NCBI GenBank assembly: GCA_015146655.1 | Contig: VKHL01000124.1 | Location: 22,564-86,563 of the forward strand | Length of the DNA: 64,000 bases | Direction: 5' to 3' | From: Ochromonas danica | Lineage: Eukaryota; Sar; Chrysophyceae; Chromulinales; Chromulinaceae | Shown: piece after piece, positions 32,073 through 43,308 of the stretch | How positions within the stretch are numbered: position 1 is the first letter of the stretch | How the letters are laid out: each line of letters begins with the position of its first letter | Translations under genes and position numbers: made by a program | The notes under the pieces: generated by a model | What the model was told of the DNA's origin: nothing | Seen by the model: the letters and a program-made list of their open reading frames with translations, nothing else | Database searches by the model: none

Positions 32073-34844
32073 ATGGTGAATAATTACAATGATAATAATG
32101 AGAGGAAGGTAGTGGTAGAAGGAGGAGGAGGTGGAGGAGTGGTAGTAGTGGAGGAGAGAGGAAGGCTAAAAGGCATCCTCTACCTTCTCTCTGCTCTCTC
32201 TTTACTACTACTACTCCCTTATATCATCTACTTCTCCTACTCCTACCGTCTTAGTCACAAGAAACATCATCGTCATGTAGAAGAAGATAAAGACTTAAAT
32301 AAATTAATAAAAATACTTGAAATAGATCAACAAGATGAACCTTGGAATGTTGAAGAAAAGAAAAGATTACGAACAAAAAGTAAACCACAAGGAGGAGGTA
32401 AGAAGAAGGAGAAGAAGAAGAAGAAGAAGAAAGGTAGTAGAGTTAGTGATGGTAGTGGTAGTGGTAGTGTGAGTATTGGGCCCATTGATGATGATGACGA
32501 TGATGAAATTACCTCTACCTCGACTACCCTAGCAGTAGAGTCAGGATACTACCCTTACCCCTACCCCTACTTCAACCTCTCCTTGTTCTTCTCTCAGACA
32601 GTGTCTAGACAAGAAGAAGCGGTAGACCATCTGTTAGGAGACTTGGATACCTTCCAAAGAAACATGATGTTCCTCACTGTACAAGCACAAGAAGCTTGTA
32701 TGAATCATCGTAACTATCTCAATCATCCCTACCTCTGTCCTTACTCCTCCTCCTCCTCCTCTGCTACTAATACTAACACCTCCTCTTCTGAGAGTAGTGG
32801 TGGTAGAGGAGGAGGCAGATGGAGGAGAGGTAAGAAGATCTTCTATAATAGTAAACCTCATCAGACAGAAGCTTCTACCCTCCTTGCCTCTATCCTGTAC
32901 CGTGAACTCTGTCTTAATCAAGGAATGAATTGCTATCTACCTAGTGCTACCACTACTAAGAAGACTAAGAGCAGTAGTGATGCAGGTAGTGTTCGAGGAG
33001 GTGCGGGTAGTGGCAGTGGTGGTAGTCTAGGCAGTCAAGTCTTACCAACTCCTTATGATAGTTGGTTACTATCTCATAATGATCTCTCTTCTCAAGATCT
33101 ATTAACATCAACTGGTAATAGTAGTGGTAATAGTGTTAGTGTTAGTGGTACATCATATATTCATGTTACAACAACAAGTCATCCTAGTCAACGATTTGCC
33201 ACTGCATGGGAACAACGAGTATATGCCACTACCGCTACGAGTAATAGTAATAGTATAGATAAACAACAGCAAGAACAAGTTCATAATATGAAGAAAGAAG
33301 TCAATGTTAAAGATTGGTTAACTACTTTACAATCTCATGCTATTCCTTATTGTAATAACCACTCTACTACTATCTCCTCTGATAATGATAACAATAACAA
33401 TAACGTATCTTCTTTCTATCAAGAATGGTATAATTCAAAATGGGGAGGATTAGAAGCTCTCTCACAAGAAATGACTGGATTTTCCGTATTCCATCCATCA
33501 TTCCATGGAATATTCTGGAATGGCTTAGTAAAGAAGATTGCTTCCTATGAGATCTTTGTCTTAGTAACAGAGAGATTTGATGAAAGTATGATTTTGTTAA
33601 GATGGGTTATGGAATGGCCTATGGATGATTCCTCTTGGACCAAGGCTATGGCCATGACTACTACCACTAACCACTCCTCCTCCTCACTAGGGAATGCTAC
33701 TATTACTACTGCTGCTGCGTCATTTAACAAGTTCTTCTCAGAGGGTCATCATGGTGCTCCTCCTATTGCAAGTCGATTCTCTCATGTTCATCTCTCTGGT
33801 GGAGCATTACCTAATAATAACAACAATAACGACCAGAAGAAGACAACCACAACCACCAACAAGCTACAACAACAAGGGCTACCTGCTACTACCACTACCA
33901 CTTCTACCACTGTGAGTGAGGAGAAGGAGGAGGAGGACAACAAGATGACCATGATGATGACGATGAAAAAGTTTCGTGATGAGAACATGTGGTATCTCCC
34001 TCTGAAAGTCAAACAGACTACTTCAACTTCAACTGATACTACCACATCATCCTTTTCTTTCCTCTCTCTAACCCAAGCCTATCAACCCCATGACTTCTTT
34101 ATCAATCTCCTAGCTAATCGAGTCTTGGATCGCCTCATTGTCTATTATGGCAAAGCAAGATTTCAACGTGATCTTCAACGATATCGTCAGAACTTGAAAG
34201 AGGTTCAATCTATTTGTATGAAGGAGGAATTGTCATCTTATTCCTATAATAAGGAAGAAGGAGGTTGTTCTTATAAGGCTTCAGCAGTATCACCACGAAA
34301 GACTACTACAAGCACTACTATTGACACAGCCACAACCGCTAACACAGTCACAGTGACAGACACAGTCAAAGAGACAGGTAGAGTCAGACTGTCAGTGGCT
34401 GACATAGAGACAGTCAAAGAGAAAGTATCAGCTGCTGCAGGACGAGGGGCAGGACGAGGAAACAAACATCATCAAGATGATCATAGTGATCATGATCAGA
34501 ACAGTGATGGTGACTATGTTGGTCAGACTGAGAAGAAGAGTCATCACAGTCAGAAGATGACTGCTGAGAAACTGAAAAACAAGAAGACGAAGACAGCCTC
34601 CGCCACGTCAGCTTCATCGTCTTCTTCTTCTTCAAATTCAACGTCAGCTTCAACTTCAACTTCACCATTCTGTGTGAGAACATTCCGTCAAGCATTGAAA
34701 CATCTTCCACCAGACAGATTTATGTGTTGGTTATTAAGACAAGATGGACATGATCTTGTTCATCTCTATGGACAATTCTTAACAACAACTACAACTACTT
34801 CTTCTTCATCATCTTCTTCATCACTTCCTTCTGCTCACTTCTAA
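32073..34844 (+). CDS. Golgi type II galactose-3-O-sulfotransferase-like protein
   Basis: A single-exon 923-aa ORF. A short cytosolic N-terminus precedes one hydrophobic helix (GILYLLSALSLLLLLPYIIY, residues ~33-52), as in Golgi type II enzymes. Past long K/E, Ser, Thr and Asn runs, islands match the Gal3ST/galactosylceramide sulfotransferase pattern: EIFVLVTERFDESMILLRW (cf. the FDESLVLL motif), a preceding HVTTTSHPSQRFATAWEQR where the 3'-PAPS-binding segment is expected, and NRVLDRLIVYYGKARFQRD then NLKEVQSICM near the end. It would transfer sulfate from PAPS to sugar hydroxyls. The classic 5'-PSB near the N-terminus is not obvious; KPHQTEASTLLASILYR (residues ~274-290) is a weak candidate. 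Assignment is by motif memory and is moderate. Confidence 0.6.
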   Translation: MVNNYNDNNERKVVVEGGGGGGVVVVEERGRLKGILYLLSALSLLLLLPYIIYFSYSYRLSHKKHHRHVEEDKDLNKLIKILEIDQQDEPWNVEEKKRLRTKSKPQGGGKKKEKKKKKKKGSRVSDGSGSGSVSIGPIDDDDDDEITSTSTTLAVESGYYPYPYPYFNLSLFFSQTVSRQEEAVDHLLGDLDTFQRNMMFLTVQAQEACMNHRNYLNHPYLCPYSSSSSSATNTNTSSSESSGGRGGGRWRRGKKIFYNSKPHQTEASTLLASILYRELCLNQGMNCYLPSATTTKKTKSSSDAGSVRGGAGSGSGGSLGSQVLPTPYDSWLLSHNDLSSQDLLTSTGNSSGNSVSVSGTSYIHVTTTSHPSQRFATAWEQRVYATTATSNSNSIDKQQQEQVHNMKKEVNVKDWLTTLQSHAIPYCNNHSTTISSDNDNNNNNVSSFYQEWYNSKWGGLEALSQEMTGFSVFHPSFHGIFWNGLVKKIASYEIFVLVTERFDESMILLRWVMEWPMDDSSWTKAMAMTTTTNHSSSSLGNATITTAAASFNKFFSEGHHGAPPIASRFSHVHLSGGALPNNNNNNDQKKTTTTTNKLQQQGLPATTTTTSTTVSEEKEEEDNKMTMMMTMKKFRDENMWYLPLKVKQTTSTSTDTTTSSFSFLSLTQAYQPHDFFINLLANRVLDRLIVYYGKARFQRDLQRYRQNLKEVQSICMKEELSSYSYNKEEGGCSYKASAVSPRKTTTSTTIDTATTANTVTVTDTVKETGRVRLSVADIETVKEKVSAAAGRGAGRGNKHHQDDHSDHDQNSDGDYVGQTEKKSHHSQKMTAEKLKNKKTKTASATSASSSSSSSNSTSASTSTSPFCVRTFRQALKHLPPDRFMCWLLRQDGHDLVHLYGQFLTTTTTTSSSSSSSSLPSAHF

Positions 34845-35438
34845 AGAAGAGAAAGATGTCGATTAGCTTATTAAAGCAATTAACATAAGCTACTACTACT
34901 ATTACTATTACTACTGTGTGATGGGATGAGGAAAAAGTCGTTTTCTTCGCTGTGTAAACAGCAGATATTTGAGTTATAACTACTGTGTTTTTTTTAAGGT
35001 AAGGGATAGCCTTATTATATGCAAACAACATTCATTCTATCAAACTTAGTAATCTAGTAATGAGGTCAGCTATGCTCAGTTTGGTTTGAGTTGATTATTA
35101 GAGGTGCAATTATTAGAGTCAATGTGTTAACTTAAGAATTGTTTTAACTTAACAAGGACATTCCATTTTACTTTTTACTTGTCTAACAGTAAATAGACCT
35201 GTTAGTCTAGTTAACTACATTCTCTTTTAGCTATAGCAGCGAGCTTGTCTATCATAGCTATTGTAGCCAAGTCATAAGAAGAACCACCACCTACCAGGAA
35301 TGTCACAATACAATACTAACACACACAAACACAAACACACAGTAGTAGTCTAGACTATATACAATACTAGACTACTTTCTGTATACTGTATATTATAAAC
35401 AACATAGTAGAGAATGAGAGAGACATAGCTACCATAGT
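34845..35438. other. Convergent intergenic region
   Basis: About 590 AT-rich bases between the 3' ends of two convergent genes, with two TTAACTTAA-type words (near 35130 and 35147). A possible extra last exon of the minus-strand neighbour lies near 35215-35300 (peptide GGSSYDLATIAMIDKL), but no splice pairing with the upstream exon keeps that frame. Confidence 0.35.
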
Positions 35439-35983
35439 CTAGCTCACTTCTTCTCCTCCCCCTACTGGAGGAGGTAGTAACTCAGAGATACAATGATGTT
35501 CTATGAAATAGATACGATGTTGATTATCTAGATGAAAGATATAAGTGCCTCGAATACGAAACTCTGACATCTATAATACGCACGTGCACACACACACAAC
35601 CATCATATAAGTTAGTCTAACCATCATATATCTTTGAGCGGAGGGGTAGTAAAGGGGGGAAAGGGAGGGGGGCCCTACCGGGAAATTAGTCTTCTCTACA
35701 TGATCTTTACTTCCCCCAGTGACAGTATTCAATTGATCTGCTATATGAAGAGTCTTGATGACTAAGGCAGGTAGATGGTATACTCTTGTCTTATGCTTGT
35801 CCATCACTTGGAACCAGTCATACGATAGCAGACTACCCTTGATAGACACTTCCGCATATAGACGACTACCTGGTCGATCTGTTGATTGAGAGATCCAACT
35901 TCGATCTATATGAAGAGTGAAGTCTGGGATATTGACTACACGCTCACAGAACACTTCTTGTACCTACAGTATACATAGCACAC

Positions 35984-36066
<83 letters not shown>

Positions 36067-36987
36067 ACATACACACACACACACACAAACAGTGTGAATG
36101 GCCTAGTGAGGGTAAGTGACAGGGGGAGGGGGTACATTACCTTGGATAAGCCAGTTATCATAATAGGTTTAATACCAGCTAATGCCATCATGCCATTCTT
36201 GGATTGTACATTGTCTAGATAGTGACATGATGGCAATGCAAACTCCTGCAAGAACCTGAACAACCACAACATAACATTAACACAACATACAGTAGCATAG
36301 CATAACATAACATAGTATGAAGAAGAACAACAATAAGGTTAGTACTAACAAGAATAGTGTAATCTGTGTCTGTGTACATAGCAGAAGACCAGGGGATACA
36401 TACAGCAGGTCTAGACTAGACACTAGCTATATGGTACTCTAGGATACTCTACAGTATTGCTATAATAGATCCAATATTCATATTCATATTCTACATAATA
36501 CTGTATATTATAAGTATAACACACCATAACCATACTATACTGTAGGCTAGTCTACATATAGTCTGCCTCCTCCTCCTCCTCACTACTACTACTTGACTAT
36601 ACTATACTATATTAAACTATACCTGTGCATGAGTTCCTGGCTTGCCCCATTGTCGACATTGGCATACATGGCGATGATCTGACGACGAAAGTCTCTCTTG
36701 ATCACTCGAGGCGTCTCCCTCACTCTTCTCTTCCTCTTCTCTCGCTCTTCTTCTACATGGAAGGACAAGTCAGCATCTGGGTGATGATACCGATGATGAC
36801 GAAGAACCTCCTCCTCCTCCTCCTCCTTGTCAAGGGGGTTGTTAACTTGAAGGGTAGTAGTAGTGGTAGTAGTGGTAGTAGTAGGTCTGTCACAGGTGAA
36901 GTTAAGGTCTCCCAGCCAGTCAATAGCCTGTTGATGCCACTGTTGTTGATCTATCTCACTCAATCCTGCAGCTTCTTCACTCATCAT
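35439..36987 (-). CDS. Hypothetical protein, 298 aa, possible NTF2-like fold
   Basis: Proposed exons: 36987-36623, 36255-36141, 35963-35679 and 35570-35439; phases agree. Residues 1-100 are acidic and disordered (poly-Thr, poly-Glu), followed by a basic patch REKRKRRVRETPRVIKRDFR. The rest alternates helices and strands: QIIAMYANVDNGASQELMHR, then GMMALAGIKPIMITGL, RSWISQSTDRPGSRLYAEVS, FRIRGTYIFHLDNQHRIYFI. This cone-like alpha+beta pattern with a C-terminal strand pair recalls SnoaL/NTF2-like domains, but I cannot name a family. The end of the gene is uncertain (an alternative donor at the PPP codons could lead to another last exon). Intron 2 holds a long (AC)n tract. Two ATGs start the ORF (36985 and 36982). 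Confidence 0.6.
35988..36089. repeat. (AC)n microsatellite
   Basis: About 100 bases of AC repeats with a few AT/AA interruptions, inside an intron of the minus-strand hypothetical gene. Confidence 0.97.
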
Positions 36988-37201
36988 GGTCTTCCGTCTA
37001 TTATGGACTAATTGTTGAGTTCGTGTGGGACTTCCTTCTTAACTTAATAAGTTGGAAGAAATGGTTTTTTGTGTAAAACTGGTTTATTCATAATCGCGTT
37101 TCTTGGATGAAAAGTCAAGCAGTCGTCTGGAAGTCAAGTTGAGTTGTGCAGATCGATTGAGTGACTAGACGACTTGTCTAGACTAGCTAGACTACTTGCC
37201 C
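36988..37201. promoter_or_regulatory. Divergent promoter with TTAACTTAA element
   Basis: A 214-base gap between the minus-strand ATG at 36987 and the plus-strand ATG at 37202. It contains cttcttaacttaataag at 37034-37050, 50-60 bases upstream of the minus-strand gene, and an array of ctagac-like words near 37165-37195 before the PPR gene. Confidence 0.45.
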
Positions 37202-39807
37202 ATGACTCCTTCCACGTCAAGTACCACTCTCTTGCTGCTCTTCTTTCTTACTATCTCTTGTCATCATCTTCTAGTCCATGGATATCCACGAATTCGTCCT
37301 TTATCCTCCTCCTTCTCCATCTCCTTCTTACCATCCATTGGTCATCATCATGATGTCCATCAACGACTTAGTCAGACTGCCTTACCTATTCCCTCTGACT
37401 TCACTAATGATGAATCAATACATGATGTTCCTAAAACAAAATCAAAGTTTAAAGGAAGTAGTCAATTAGATCGTGAACGTGCAAGACAGTTTGATCGTGT
37501 GATGAATAGTTTTCGTCTAGTTGATCGATCAGTTACTTTAAATGATGTCTTTAAACTCTATCGAGTTACACTAAGTGAGGTAAAGTCTGCCTGTCTGTAT
37601 GGGTTTTCAGTTTTTTCTATCTTCATTTTTCAGTTTTCATATCTTCAGTTTTCAGTTTTCTTTTGGATACGATCTTTCACATATCTAACACACTGTCTCT
37701 CACTGTCTCTATCAGATCAATCATGCTATTGTCACAGCTGGTCGATTAGATCGAGTAGATGAAGCTATTGAGATCTTTGAGAAGATTCCTAAGTTAGGCT
37801 TCTCAGCTGATCTCATGTCATACAATAATATCATTTGGACTCTTGGTCATTGTGGTCGACTAGAGATGGCTAAGAAGTACTTCACTCGATTATCTAAGAC
37901 AACTAAGCCTAATGTCTATTCTTATGGTGCTCTAATGCATGGATATGCACGATCTAAAAATGCTGTTCAAGCTTTATTATTATTAGAAGAAATGAAGAAG
38001 GCTAATGTTGTTCCTAACACTGTTGTCTTCACTTCAGGTATGCTATGACAATCCTAATGATGATATCATCATAACTGTGATGTGAATGTTAATGGTGCTG
38101 GTGATGATGACTAGCAATGGAAGCCTGTGTAGAATCTGGTCGACATCGAGAAGCCATGTCTCTCTTACAGACATTGTCTTCCTATGGCATTAAACCTGAT
38201 CTAGCTATGATCAACTCTGCTATTAAGGCATGTTGTCTTGTAGGAGCTATGGATGATGCGGAGAGATTGTCTCAAACACTTCGTGAGAATGGGAAATTAG
38301 ATCTCTTCTCTTATCATACTTTAATGATGGGACATATGAAGAAAGGTGGATATCAACGGGTCATTATTCTCTATGAAGAGGCTATCGCTTCGGAGATTCA
38401 GGTTAGTATGTATGACAACAACGACTGACCATTCAATATTTGTAATTCATCTTGTTGTTCTTCATTAGTTGGATGGAGGTATCTTCTCTCTTGCTATGGT
38501 TGCAGCTATACAAAGCAAGTTATATTATCTTGTTCCTCGTATGGCTGAAAGTGCACGTGAAGTTGGAGCACAACTGACTGAACCATCTTACACTTTACTC
38601 ATCCAAGCTTTTGGGGAATTGGGTGTTGTGGATGAGGCAATCGCATGTCTTGACCGCATGGAAGCTGATGGCTTGCGACCAAACGTAGTAACCTACTCGG
38701 CCTTGATCTCGGTTTGTAAGCACAGAGCTGACGATGTCTTGGCCTTGCTTAAGCGAATGGAAAAGTAAGGCCTTTGGTGATGCCATCACGATCATGATGG
38801 TCTGCTCTGTTCTGTTAGACTAATTGTTTGGTTTGTGTTTTGGTTACAGAAATCGTGTGAAACCCAATATCGTGACTCTAACTTCCGCTATTCATGCTTT
38901 GGCCATGGGAGGATCTGCCAATTATACTGACATGGCCTATGGGATTTGGAGGCGAATGGAAGATGTCGGTCCCAAGCCTAATCTGTACACTTATAATACC
39001 ATCCTACGTGCTTTTGCTGAAGCAGGACGTGTAAAGGTCAGAGGTCATGAACTATACTTCGTCATCTAGCGGGCTAATGGGAGTCGTTTGTGTGTTTGAT
39101 AGGAAGCATTTGGTGTGCTACAGACAGTCAAAGAACGCAATCTCTCTCCAGATCTCCACACATTCACAACGTTATTGCTTGCTTGTGGATATGCTAACCA
39201 ATCTAGTTTAGTAGATGGTGTCTTGACGATGATGAGACAGGATGGAGTTTTCCCTGACGAGATTGCCTATGGTGCCGCATTGGATGCTTATCGTCGTTCC
39301 AATGACTCCTTGAAAGCATTGCAGTTATTGCAGGAGATGTTCCAAAATCATATCGAACCTTCTGCTGCACATATCAATTTGGTTATTCGGACTCTCAAGG
39401 CTCAAGGCTATGCAGACAAAATGTTCAAGATGATCATGCAGTTAGTTCACAAAGAAGGAATTCGTATGAACGCGAACGCTTTTGAACTTGTGGTGGAGTC
39501 TTTGTTAGAATTTCCAAACAAACATAAGGATATCCTCTATCTCTTGCAAACAATGGATCGACTTGGTCATCGCCTCTCTCTTGACAACTGTGTTGCCTTC
39601 ATTCAATACCTTGAGTCTCAACGGCAGTATAAGATCGCCTTGGGGATGTACAAGTACATGATAAAACAAGGATATGAATTCTATGAGAACAAACTGTTGA
39701 ATGATATATTCACTCGAATGATCAAGCTTGCTGGACTGGGCGGCAGCGATATCAAGCAATCTGCTCCCATGAAGGACCTTTTCACTGAGCTAGAGACACA
39801 ATCGTGA
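37202..39807 (+). CDS. Pentatricopeptide repeat (PPR) protein
   Basis: An organellar RNA-binding protein; PPR motifs each read one RNA base and help processing, editing or translation. Six exons: 37202-37579, 37716-38037, 38115-38401, 38469-38764, 38850-39036 and 39103-39807; 724 aa. The true start is the ATG at 37202; upstream in-frame TTG is not used. The N-terminus is a hydrophobic signal-like segment (TLLLLFFLTISCHHLLVHG) followed by a Ser/Arg-rich stretch. About twelve or more PPR units follow, for example DLMSYNNIIWTLGHCGRLEMA, PNVVTYSALISVCKHR, KPNLYTYNTILRAFAEAGRV, SPDLHTFTTLLLACGYA and PDEIAYGAALDAYRRSN. It is P-class-like, with no DYW or SMR tail seen. The leader suggests targeting to a complex plastid or the ER route (inference). 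Confidence 0.9.
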
Positions 39808-40065
39808 GTGAGAAGAACAAGATTTTGGAGTGCTAGGCTACTGTAGGTGAATAGTTTAGAGTTTGAATGAGCTAGAAAGCATGTCATCATGTTTTGAAAT
39901 AGTCTGGGGATTGGTTGCTTTGATAAAGGACTGCAACAAAGGGGGTATGAAGGTGGGTAAGTTAGTAATGCCTGGGAGTATAATTTAGGTTGTTTTATGT
40001 AATTAACTGGTCAGTCAACTTTTGGCAAGTTTGGGTTGTTGTCAGGGTTAGGAGACTTCACTGTG
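39808..40065. other. Short convergent intergenic gap
   Basis: About 260 bases between the PPR gene 3' end and the 3' end of the minus-strand coiled-coil gene. Nothing recognisable. Confidence 0.4.
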
Positions 40066-42182
40066 TTAGCCATGAAGGTGAGAGAATGCAAAGGAATGGC
40101 GTCTACTGCGACTCTGTGTTGCACCATGCAATGAACTCATCTTTGCCTACAAACAACAACAAACAAATAAATTAACAATCACAGTAGAAAGACCAATGAC
40201 AATGACGACACGAAAAGCATATAATTTATATGAATAGCATAGCATAGAATAGCACATATCATTACGTACTTTGAGTTGACTGACATAAGCAGTCCGCTGA
40301 CTTTGCAAGAGATCTTGCAGAACAAACAGTCTCTCTTGATGATGCTTGACCAAGTCATTACGAAGACTCTCTTGACTGTCTTTCTCTCTATCCAAGTAAG
40401 AATGAACATCTTCCATTGCCTTCACAGCATCTTCTGCTACTTGTCGCATATTCTGATTACGATTAGCAATACTTTCCTTCTCCATATCTCGACCATGTTG
40501 ACCAAGATACTTCCCTTATTACACATATCCAATAGACACAGACAGTATAAGAAGACAACAAATTTTAGAGCGGACGGGGTAGGAGGAGGAGGAGGAGGAG
40601 GAGGAGGAGGAGGGGAGCATTACCATCTAATAGACTCTGAAAGAGGATCTTCTTAGTTAAGACACGTTTCTGTGCCATGAGAAAGCAACGTTCCATAGTA
40701 TCATTAAGATCTTTATAGACAGCACGAAACATCTTTTGTTGACTAACAACTTCTTTAGCATAAAGTTCTTCATAACTCATCAACCCTTTACTAACTGATG
40801 AACTACTAGTAGATACTAGCTTGTTATTATTACCATGTTCCATGGAATACCCCGTGGAATCCATCGTACCTTCCATAGGAAAAGTAAACTTGCTATTCTT
40901 GGTGGCCTCTACCGAGGAGGTGATATTATGCATTGATCGAACTTGCTGTATAATCTTTACAAGACGATCATCTAAAGATTTCAGTTTACTTTCTTCATCT
41001 TCTGTGAAAGATTGTATCTTCAGTTTAAATCCTTCTTCAAGTTCTTTTTCGATGACGTCATGTTCTTTCTTATCCATTGCCAGAATCAATCGAATGACTT
41101 CTTCAATCTCAGCCACAAGATTGAAACCAATACTATGAATAAGATTATTAGCAATTGTCAAATTAGCAATTCCTTCTTCAATTCTTTTCATTTCATGTGA
41201 TTTCAAATCAAATGATTTTGATAGATAAATACCTGCCATAGGACGAAGACCAACTTGTTCATGACATTGTCGTGCAAGATGTAATCGTGCAGCATAATAA
41301 TAATATAATAAAGGATCAGAGGTACGACTATGATGAAGAAATTGTTCACATCGACGATGATCTCGAAATTGTTTCTCATAGGTTGACTCTAAATCAGAGA
41401 TCTCTTGTCGAAGCTTCTCGATATCATGAAGGTCTGGTATAGAGGAAAGGTATTGTTCGTCAGATGCATCCATTTGATCTCCTCTACTACTACTTCCACC
41501 TCCTCCTCCTCCTCCTCCTCCACCACCACCACCTCCTCCTGCTCCACCTTTGGAAGCATAGAGTTCCTTATACATCATAGCATTAGCAGAGGCTTCATCC
41601 AATACCCTACAGTAAGTCAGATAGTAATACAATAACAATAAGAATTAGACTAACAGAATGATGGTATGAGGTAGGTACTAACATAGACTTCTTGGGTAGT
41701 AGAGGTCGTAATCGGAAGACTTTACTGACAATGAGCTCCATGACTCGTTCTAAAGGCTTGCCTAGGAAGCGCAAGACAACGACTCGGATACGAGGTTCAA
41801 GGAGAATCTTACCCAAGACTACCTTCTCCTTCATGATGAAAGAGGCAGAAGAGGAAGTGATCGGGTCAGCTTTTCTTTCGATCGTATTAGATCTGCGGGT
41901 TTTAGCTCGTGGCTGACGTTTGTTACCACCCCCTCCTCCTCCTCCCCCTCCCACTGGAATAGCAGCAGAGGATGATGTGTTAGTCGTCCAGAAAGCAGCT
42001 GATGATCCCAACAAAGCGGTGGCGGCAGAGGAGGAGTGGTGGTCCTCGCTGTGGAAGAGCGAGTACTTGAGCTGTGACTGCACTGTGTACGACTTGGCCA
42101 GTGCAGTCTGTAGCTTGTGGTCCAGAAAACTGGAATCCATCACCTTTCCGTCTTTGCCTATCAGTGAATCTCTTCGCTTCAT
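40066..42182 (-). CDS. Hypothetical coiled-coil protein, 602 aa
   Basis: I do not recognise a family. Exons: 42182-41683, 41606-40624, 40514-40270 and 40146-40066; all phases agree. The ATG at 42182 is used; an upstream TTG is not. The N-terminal ~90 residues are Ser/Gly-rich and disordered with a polyglycine run. A basic domain follows (KVVLGKILLEPRIRVVVLRFLGKPLE). Residues ~200-560 are mostly helical and coiled coil: DLHDIEKLRQEISDLESTYE, IEEGIANLTIANNLIHSIGF, KEHDVIEKELEEGFKLK, QAVEDAVKAME-type heptads. The architecture suits a cytoskeletal or ciliary structural protein, and the neighbour is a dynein light chain, but this is only suggestive. It is divergently oriented to the roadblock gene. 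Confidence 0.7.
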
Positions 42183-42420
42183 GGAAGACTTCGGAACTCT
42201 CAATTAGTAACAGTTACTAGATTAGTCTGTCCATATCAGACTTGATTTGATTGCTTGGGGCATGTTGAAATCTGATAAATTATGATTTTTATCTCACTTT
42301 ATTGGAGATTAAAGTACTGTTTTTAATAGTATTAATATAGGAGTTATAAACCATCTCAGGCTTGGTCAAGACGTTTCTTTTGTTATTGTTTGTTTGATAA
42401 CAAATAAAAATCAAAAAGAA
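42183..42420. promoter_or_regulatory. Divergent promoter, coiled-coil gene and roadblock light chain
   Basis: A 238-base AT-rich gap between divergent start codons (42182 minus, 42421 plus). No TTAACTTAA element is seen here, unlike several other promoters in the window. Confidence 0.4.
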
Positions 42421-43093
42421 ATGGTGAGTGACTTCCTCTTCTCTTTTCTCTTTTCTCTTCTCTCTTCTTCATCCTCTTCTTCCTCTCTCTCTCTCTTTGA
42501 TGACGACCTTTTTCTTAGAGTGAAGTTGAGGAGACTATCGAGCGAATTCGTGTTCAATCAGGAGTGGAAGGGTATGTCATCTGCAATAAACAGGGACAAG
42601 TGTTGAGAAGATATCCTCAGATGACGTTAGAGGATGCTGAGAAGTATGCTCATGCTATGATCTCATTGACTAACCAGGCCAGAGGAGTGGTGCGAGACCT
42701 CAACCCCAAGGTAGTATTACTATAGAATAATAGTAATAGTATTTATTACCTCTATTATGCTTGACACCTCTTGACAATCTCTAATTAGAATGAATTACGC
42801 TATCTGCGGGTTCGAGCGAAGAAGCAAGAGATAATGGTTGCTTTTGGTGAGTTTGAGCCTTCTCAATCTCTTCTACTCTGATATATTGACAATCGTTAGC
42901 TCACCTCACACACTATCTCTGTCTCTGTACCTCTCTCTCAATTATCTCTCCATAGATGTTCAGTTTATTGTGATCGTAATTCAACGATGGACGCCGTCAG
43001 GTAGGTTGCCAACTCTTTCTTCTACTATCATCACATTGCTTTGCTTACCATCCCATTGACATTGGACTACCAGGTGATAAGCCCATGGCATGA
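42421..43093 (+). CDS. DYNLRB: Dynein light chain roadblock-type
   Basis: A small dimeric subunit that binds dynein intermediate chains in cytoplasmic or axonemal dynein. Exons: 42421-42423, 42519-42710, 42789-42846, 42956-43000 and 43074-43093; 105 aa. The sequence SEVEETIERIRVQSGVEGYV, QARGVVRDLNPKNELRYLRV, RAKKQEIMVAFDVQFIVIVIQ follows the roadblock/LC7 family closely over its usual ~100 residues. The first coding exon is just the ATG: ATG|gtgagt joins to AGTGAAGTT. All phases agree. Reading the frame straight through 42421 into the intron would give an artificial Phe/Ser-rich peptide, so splicing is needed. Confidence 0.92.
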
Positions 43094-43308
43094 TGATACG
43101 ATACTGCTATCTTATCGTTGAAGAAGAAGGTGAAACAGTGGTAGTAGTAGAGTTTGTGAAGTGGATACCCGATCTGAGTCATGCCATATACTGTAAAGAT
43201 TACGACTGTCAACAGATGGCTTTTCCTCCCTCCATTAGCACATACTATGAAGTATAGTATAGTCTAGACCTTAGCATATACATGTTATTTACAGTACAAG
43301 CTATCTAT

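Noticed and set aside
35917-36308. ORFs made of Thr-His or Val-Cys repeats around 36000, 24000 and 55100
   Set aside because: They are translations of (AC)n/(GT)n microsatellites lying in introns.
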